Assembly (NCBI RefSeq): GCF_009834025.1 | Contig: NZ_CP047156.1 | Location: forward strand, 1,240,001 to 1,304,000 | DNA length: 64,000 nt | Direction: 5' to 3' | DNA from: Epidermidibacterium keratini | Lineage (GTDB): Bacteria > Actinomycetota > Actinomycetes > Mycobacteriales > Antricoccaceae | Shown here: piece by piece, positions 61,103 through 64,000 of the stretch | Numbering within the stretch: the stretch's first letter is position 1 | Layout: every line of letters begins with the position of its first letter | The notes under the pieces: model-generated | What the model was told of the DNA's origin: nothing | What the model saw: the letters and a program-made list of their open reading frames with translations, nothing else | Databases searched by the model: none | Made by a program: the position numbers and the translations under genes

Positions 61103-61311
61103 CAGACGCGCACCGCCGAGTAGCCGGCCTCCTCGACCGCCGCGAGGACCTTGGCGTCGTCGATCTCACCCTCGGCGGTGACGTTGAGCTTGCCGGTCTG
61201 CGCGCTGACTTGGATGTCCTGGACGCCGGGGATCTCGCTGACCTCCTCGCGGATCGACATCTCGCAGTGGCCGCAGGTCATGCCCGTCACCTGGTAATCG
61301 TTCGAAGCCAT
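61102..61311 (-). CDS. copZ: copper chaperone CopZ
   Basis: The 69-residue single HMA domain has the Cu(I) motif MTCGHC (about 11-16) and a C-terminal EEAGYSA. It delivers Cu(I) to CopA. It is the first gene of the long minus-strand copper operon, with two palindromic operator candidates just upstream. Confidence 0.93.
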   Translation of the reverse strand: MASNDYQVTGMTCGHCEMSIREEVSEIPGVQDIQVSAQTGKLNVTAEGEIDDAKVLAAVEEAGYSAVRV

Positions 61312-61336
61312 CAGGTATCCTCCTTGTATGTCGGTA

Positions 61337-61387
61337 GTACCCCTACCGGGTACGTGTACAAGTCAACGCTATACCCCTGTCAGGTAT
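61337..61387. promoter_or_regulatory. two CsoR-type operator candidates upstream of copZ
   Basis: GTACCCCTACCGGGTAC (61337-61353; arms GTACCC/GGGTAC) and ATACCCCTGTCAGGTAT (61371-61387; arms ATACC/GGTAT) are 34 bp apart centre to centre, about 26 bp and 60 bp upstream of the start codon. The double site may allow tighter control of the main copper operon. Confidence 0.7.
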
Positions 61388-61684
61388 TCCGCAAGGAGGG
61401 AGGCGATCGTGTGAGCTGCATCGCGCAAGTGCTGCAAACGATGGTTGGAGCGTCCGAGGTGTGCCTTGTGGTGCACCGATGCTGCGGGGCGATCCGCTGG
61501 GTTTTGTCGATGCGCGTCGGAGAGTAGTGACCCCTCGGCTCATCAGAACCGTGGACTGCCTTGCCGCATCGACGAAGGCAGCGAAGACTGGTACGAAACC
61601 GACTCCCGCCCCACAGCGATCATGCGCTATTGCTGTTGGCTCGGAACTGGCGAGCTCGTCCGGCTCCACAGGCGTTCGAGATTA
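61388..61684. other. region between copper operon and AraC gene
   Basis: About 300 bp have no clear gene. In-frame sequence upstream of the AraC start (from a TTG at 61445 or the ATG at 61622) is Arg/Ser/Cys-rich and does not look like family sequence, so the region is treated as the promoter/leader of the AraC gene. Confidence 0.4.
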
Positions 61685-62656
61685 GTGAGCGGATCAGACA
61701 AGAGCCAGCAAGAGTGCGCGGCCACGCCAGAGGCAGCGAGGCACTCCTGTGATGCACATTGGCGTAGCCCGCTGGTCGCCCAGACGCTTGCCGTCCACCG
61801 GCCTGTCGGCCCGGTGGTTTACGACTGCCTCAACATCTTGTTCATTAGGTCGGGCTCGGCAATCATGTTCAGCGAGTTCGGTCGTCAGCCGGTCAGCGTG
61901 GGCGATGCGATCCTTCTCGGCCCGAACGTATTGTTCAGCTGCGAGCCCGAGTGCCAAGTGTCGGTGACGTCGATCCGTGTCGATACCGATTTCGCTCTCG
62001 ATCAGTTCTTCTGGCAGCACTCTGCGGTGCTGCACGATCGGCTTGACGCCCCCGGTTTCGCGGAGAAGATCTACTCTGAACCAGCGCAGATCCTGCGACT
62101 CGGCAGAGATCGGGCCGGGATGGTTGTGCCGTGGATTGATGAGATGGTCGCGCTCAGCGTTGAGAGACGGTTCCGAGAGAGATTCAACCGACTCCAGGCA
62201 CTCTGGTTCGCTGTCATGGATGTGCTCGGACCATTCATCCGGGTCTCGCCTGCGAGGCTGACACCATTGCAGCGTGCACGCGCGCGTCCAGTGCTGCCGC
62301 GCAGTCGCAGGTTAGCCCCTCTCCGTCCGGAGGCGCTGCTGGCACGGGAGGCACTGCATGAAAACGTCGCCTATAGGTGGACACTCCACGAGCTGTCCGA
62401 GAGGGTGCGGCTCTCCCCGCAGCAATTGACCCGTGTGTTCGTCGATGCCTTCGGGAAGACCCCGATCGCGTATCTGACGATGCTTCGCGTGCAGGAGATG
62501 GCCAGGCTGCTGCGCGAGTCCGATCTTTCTGTCGCAGCAGTAGGTCGTTGCGTCGGCTGGTCCAGCCGTTCACGGGCGACGGAGGCATTCATCGAGCACG
62601 TCGGGCTCAGCCCGAGTCGCTACCGCTCCATGCGCCCGGTTGTCGCGGATAGATAG
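61685..62656 (+). CDS. AraC-family transcriptional regulator
   Basis: The 323-residue protein from GTG 61685 (SGSDKSQQECAATPEAARHS) has a weak ribosome site; ATG 61622 would give 344. The N-terminal cupin-like domain (VVYDCLNILFIRSGSAIMFSEFG, VSVGDAILLGPNVLFSCEPE) is followed by an AraC HTH (WTLHELSERVRLSPQQLTRVFVDAFG, then LSVAAVGRCVGWSSRSRATEAFIEHVGLSP). It diverges from copZ and precedes ardC, so it may regulate element transfer functions rather than copper genes. Confidence 0.82.
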   Translation: MSGSDKSQQECAATPEAARHSCDAHWRSPLVAQTLAVHRPVGPVVYDCLNILFIRSGSAIMFSEFGRQPVSVGDAILLGPNVLFSCEPECQVSVTSIRVDTDFALDQFFWQHSAVLHDRLDAPGFAEKIYSEPAQILRLGRDRAGMVVPWIDEMVALSVERRFRERFNRLQALWFAVMDVLGPFIRVSPARLTPLQRARARPVLPRSRRLAPLRPEALLAREALHENVAYRWTLHELSERVRLSPQQLTRVFVDAFGKTPIAYLTMLRVQEMARLLRESDLSVAAVGRCVGWSSRSRATEAFIEHVGLSPSRYRSMRPVVADR

Positions 62657-62902
62657 CAGCAGAGTCGTCCGGGAAATCATCACTTCGTCCGGCGTCCGAC
62701 CGGACTCAGCTGCTTCCAGCCCTACGCAGGCTCTGAGGCTGATACGCCAGTAGGTCCACGTCAGGTGCCGCCCGTGTCCTGACGGCCAACCTACCGACTG
62801 TTCCGTTCGCTGACCGTCTGACTCGCCGGAAGCTCCTGGCTCACCTCGCTGGTGCAAGGCCAGCCGCGACCTCGCGGCTGGCCTGCCGAGAGGAGGCCGA
62901 CG

Positions 62903-63988
62903 ATGGCGACGAGGGAGGAAGCCCGCCAACAGCGGGAAGCGAAGCTCGACGAGCTCCACGAGAAGCTCACCGGTGCCGTCGAACGGCTGGTCACCGGTGA
63001 GGACTGGGCCGATGCGATGCGGTTCGCTGCCCGGTTCCGGTCGCGGAGCTTCAACAACGTCTGCCTGATCTGGGAGCAGCACCAGGCCGCATTCGAGGCC
63101 GGCGGGGTGCCCGAACCGTTCCCCACCCTGGTCGCGGGATACAAGCAGTGGCAGCAGCTGGGCCGACAGGTCGAGAAGGGCCAGGCCGGGTATCAGATCC
63201 TCGCCCCGGTCACTGGCAGGTTCGCCTCGACGAACCCGGCCGATCCGGACTCCTGGCGGCGTCTGAACCGGGGTGAGAAGCCGAAGCCCGGTGAGGTCGT
63301 GCGCTCCCGCATGGTCGGCGTGCGCCCGGCCTACGTCTGGGACGCCTCCCAGACCAGCGGCGATCCGATCCCCGAACGGCCAGCGCCACGGCTGCTCGCT
63401 GGCGAAGCCCCCGAAGGTCTGCGCGAGGGTCTGGCGGAGCAGGTCACGGCGGAGGGGTTCGAGCTGCTGTGGGTGCCGCACGAGGGCATGATCGGCGGCG
63501 CGAACGGGCTGACGAACTACTCGACCCGGCAAGTCGCCGTGCGCACGAACATGGACGACGCCGCGCAGGTGAAGACTCTCGCCCACGAGCTCGGGCATGT
63601 GCTGATGCATGGGCCGGACCAGGAGGAGGCGCGGCAGCATCGCGGGATCGGTGAGGTCGAGGCCGAATCGGTGGCGCTGATGATCGGCGCCGCCCACGGC
63701 ATGGACACCACGGGCTACACGATCCCGTACGTGGCCGGGTGGGCGGCGAACGTCGACGGGAAGAACCCGGTCGAGGTCGTGCAGGCCGCCGGTGAGCGCA
63801 TCCGCAAGACCGCGCTCAGCATCCTCGACGGCCTCGACACGAACCAGGTGCCCGACGGCACACCGCCCGGGCTGGAACGCGACGGCCCGGCCCCGAAGAG
63901 CCCACGGCAGGACACGCCCGGTCGGCAAGTGGCGCCGTTGCCGGCGCCGGAGCGGGCCGCTGCGGTCGTGTTGGGGCGGGGGCTGTGA
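62903..63988 (+). CDS. ardC: ArdC-like antirestriction protein (ssDNA-binding plus zinc peptidase fold)
   Basis: The 361-residue protein starts at 62903 with GAGGAGG upstream. An ArdC N-terminal domain (FAARFRSRSFNNVCLIWEQ, GYKQWQQLGRQVEKGQAGYQILAPV) is followed by a metallopeptidase-like domain with HELGH at about 230-234 and a downstream Glu (EVEAESVAL). ArdC proteins bind incoming single-stranded DNA and shield it from host restriction during conjugation, which fits the relaxase on this island. Confidence 0.88.
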   Translation: MATREEARQQREAKLDELHEKLTGAVERLVTGEDWADAMRFAARFRSRSFNNVCLIWEQHQAAFEAGGVPEPFPTLVAGYKQWQQLGRQVEKGQAGYQILAPVTGRFASTNPADPDSWRRLNRGEKPKPGEVVRSRMVGVRPAYVWDASQTSGDPIPERPAPRLLAGEAPEGLREGLAEQVTAEGFELLWVPHEGMIGGANGLTNYSTRQVAVRTNMDDAAQVKTLAHELGHVLMHGPDQEEARQHRGIGEVEAESVALMIGAAHGMDTTGYTIPYVAGWAANVDGKNPVEVVQAAGERIRKTALSILDGLDTNQVPDGTPPGLERDGPAPKSPRQDTPGRQVAPLPAPERAAAVVLGRGL

Positions 63989-64000
63989 TGTCCGAGAGCA
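63988..64000 (+). CDS. start of next gene (cut by window end)
   Basis: An ATG overlaps the ardC stop (TGATG) and opens a frame reading Met-Ser-Glu-Ser to the window edge. Only four codons are visible; identity unknown, but overlap suggests co-translation with ardC. Confidence 0.45.

Larger units (their letters stand above)
32510..64000. mobile_element. integrative/conjugative-type genomic island (right end outside window)
   Basis: The left edge is placed where the ABC exporter is cut. Cargo includes a MobF relaxase, DprA, ArdC antirestriction protein, a phage-defence system, decayed methyltransferase and regulator genes, and a metal-resistance block. Base composition is patchy inside (hamA/hamB are much less GC-rich). 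The first 30 bp form an imperfect inverted repeat (CGAACCCAAC / GTTGTTCG) that may be the recombination site. No integrase or transposase lies in the window; one would be expected at the unseen right end. Confidence 0.78.

Noticed and set aside
62657-62902. Small gene between the AraC and ardC genes
   Set aside because: No frame with a ribosome site and plausible composition; treated as leader of ardC.

Overview
The window is high-GC DNA from an actinobacterium (Actinomycetota). Signs of this are a one-polypeptide LigD with a Ku protein, a fused acyl-CoA carboxylase, a thioester-domain/LADTG surface protein and actinobacterial codon use. No genus can be named from the sequence alone. It splits into two parts at about 32,509.

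Bases 1-32,509 look like resident chromosome. They begin inside an enamidase gene (nicotinate-type ring catabolism), followed by an NCS1 permease, an MFS transporter, a 3-hydroxyacyl-CoA dehydrogenase and an AraC regulator. A selenium block follows (selD, tRNA-Sec, selA and a class II aldolase; selB is not in the window). Then come a thioester-domain adhesin, a Baeyer-Villiger-type monooxygenase, a Rieske lipoprotein, cobO between two oppositely oriented 21-bp repeat arrays, the ligD/ku end-joining pair, and a single-chain acyl-CoA carboxylase with an overlapping TetR gene. The last stretch holds small enzymes, a deaminase-like amidohydrolase overlapping acetoacetyl-CoA synthetase, a PEP-mutase-family lyase, and a MarR gene divergent from an ABC exporter.

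The ABC exporter reading frame leaves its family exactly at the Walker B Asp-Glu (about 32,509). From there to the window end the DNA reads as one integrative/conjugative-type genomic island. It carries an ABC-F ATPase, two small element proteins, a DprA homologue, a Hachiman defence system (hamB, hamA; visibly less GC-rich than its surroundings), a MobF/TraA relaxase-helicase, and decayed genes (a cytosine methyltransferase, LysR and XRE regulators, and one frameshifted small gene). A large metal-resistance region follows, then an AraC regulator and an ArdC antirestriction protein. The far end of the island is outside the window.

The metal region (45.5-61.4 kb) is the functional centre of the island. 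It has thioredoxin, CueP, an ArsR-controlled CDF efflux pump, an ArsR/CMD pair, a CopB-type ATPase with CsoR and a YdhK lipoprotein, and a long minus-strand run of copZ, an exported protein, copA, a YHS protein, a second csoR, an FAD reductase, an MFS transporter and a 7Fe ferredoxin. Palindromes built on TACCCC/GGGGTA stand upstream of five of these units, which suggests one copper regulon read by the two CsoR proteins. Unexplained non-coding structure includes a 69/70-bp terminator-like tandem repeat with compensatory stem changes, the two 21-bp arrays around cobO, two long palindromes sharing the same outer 10 bp, and a duplication of the tRNA-Sec 3' end.
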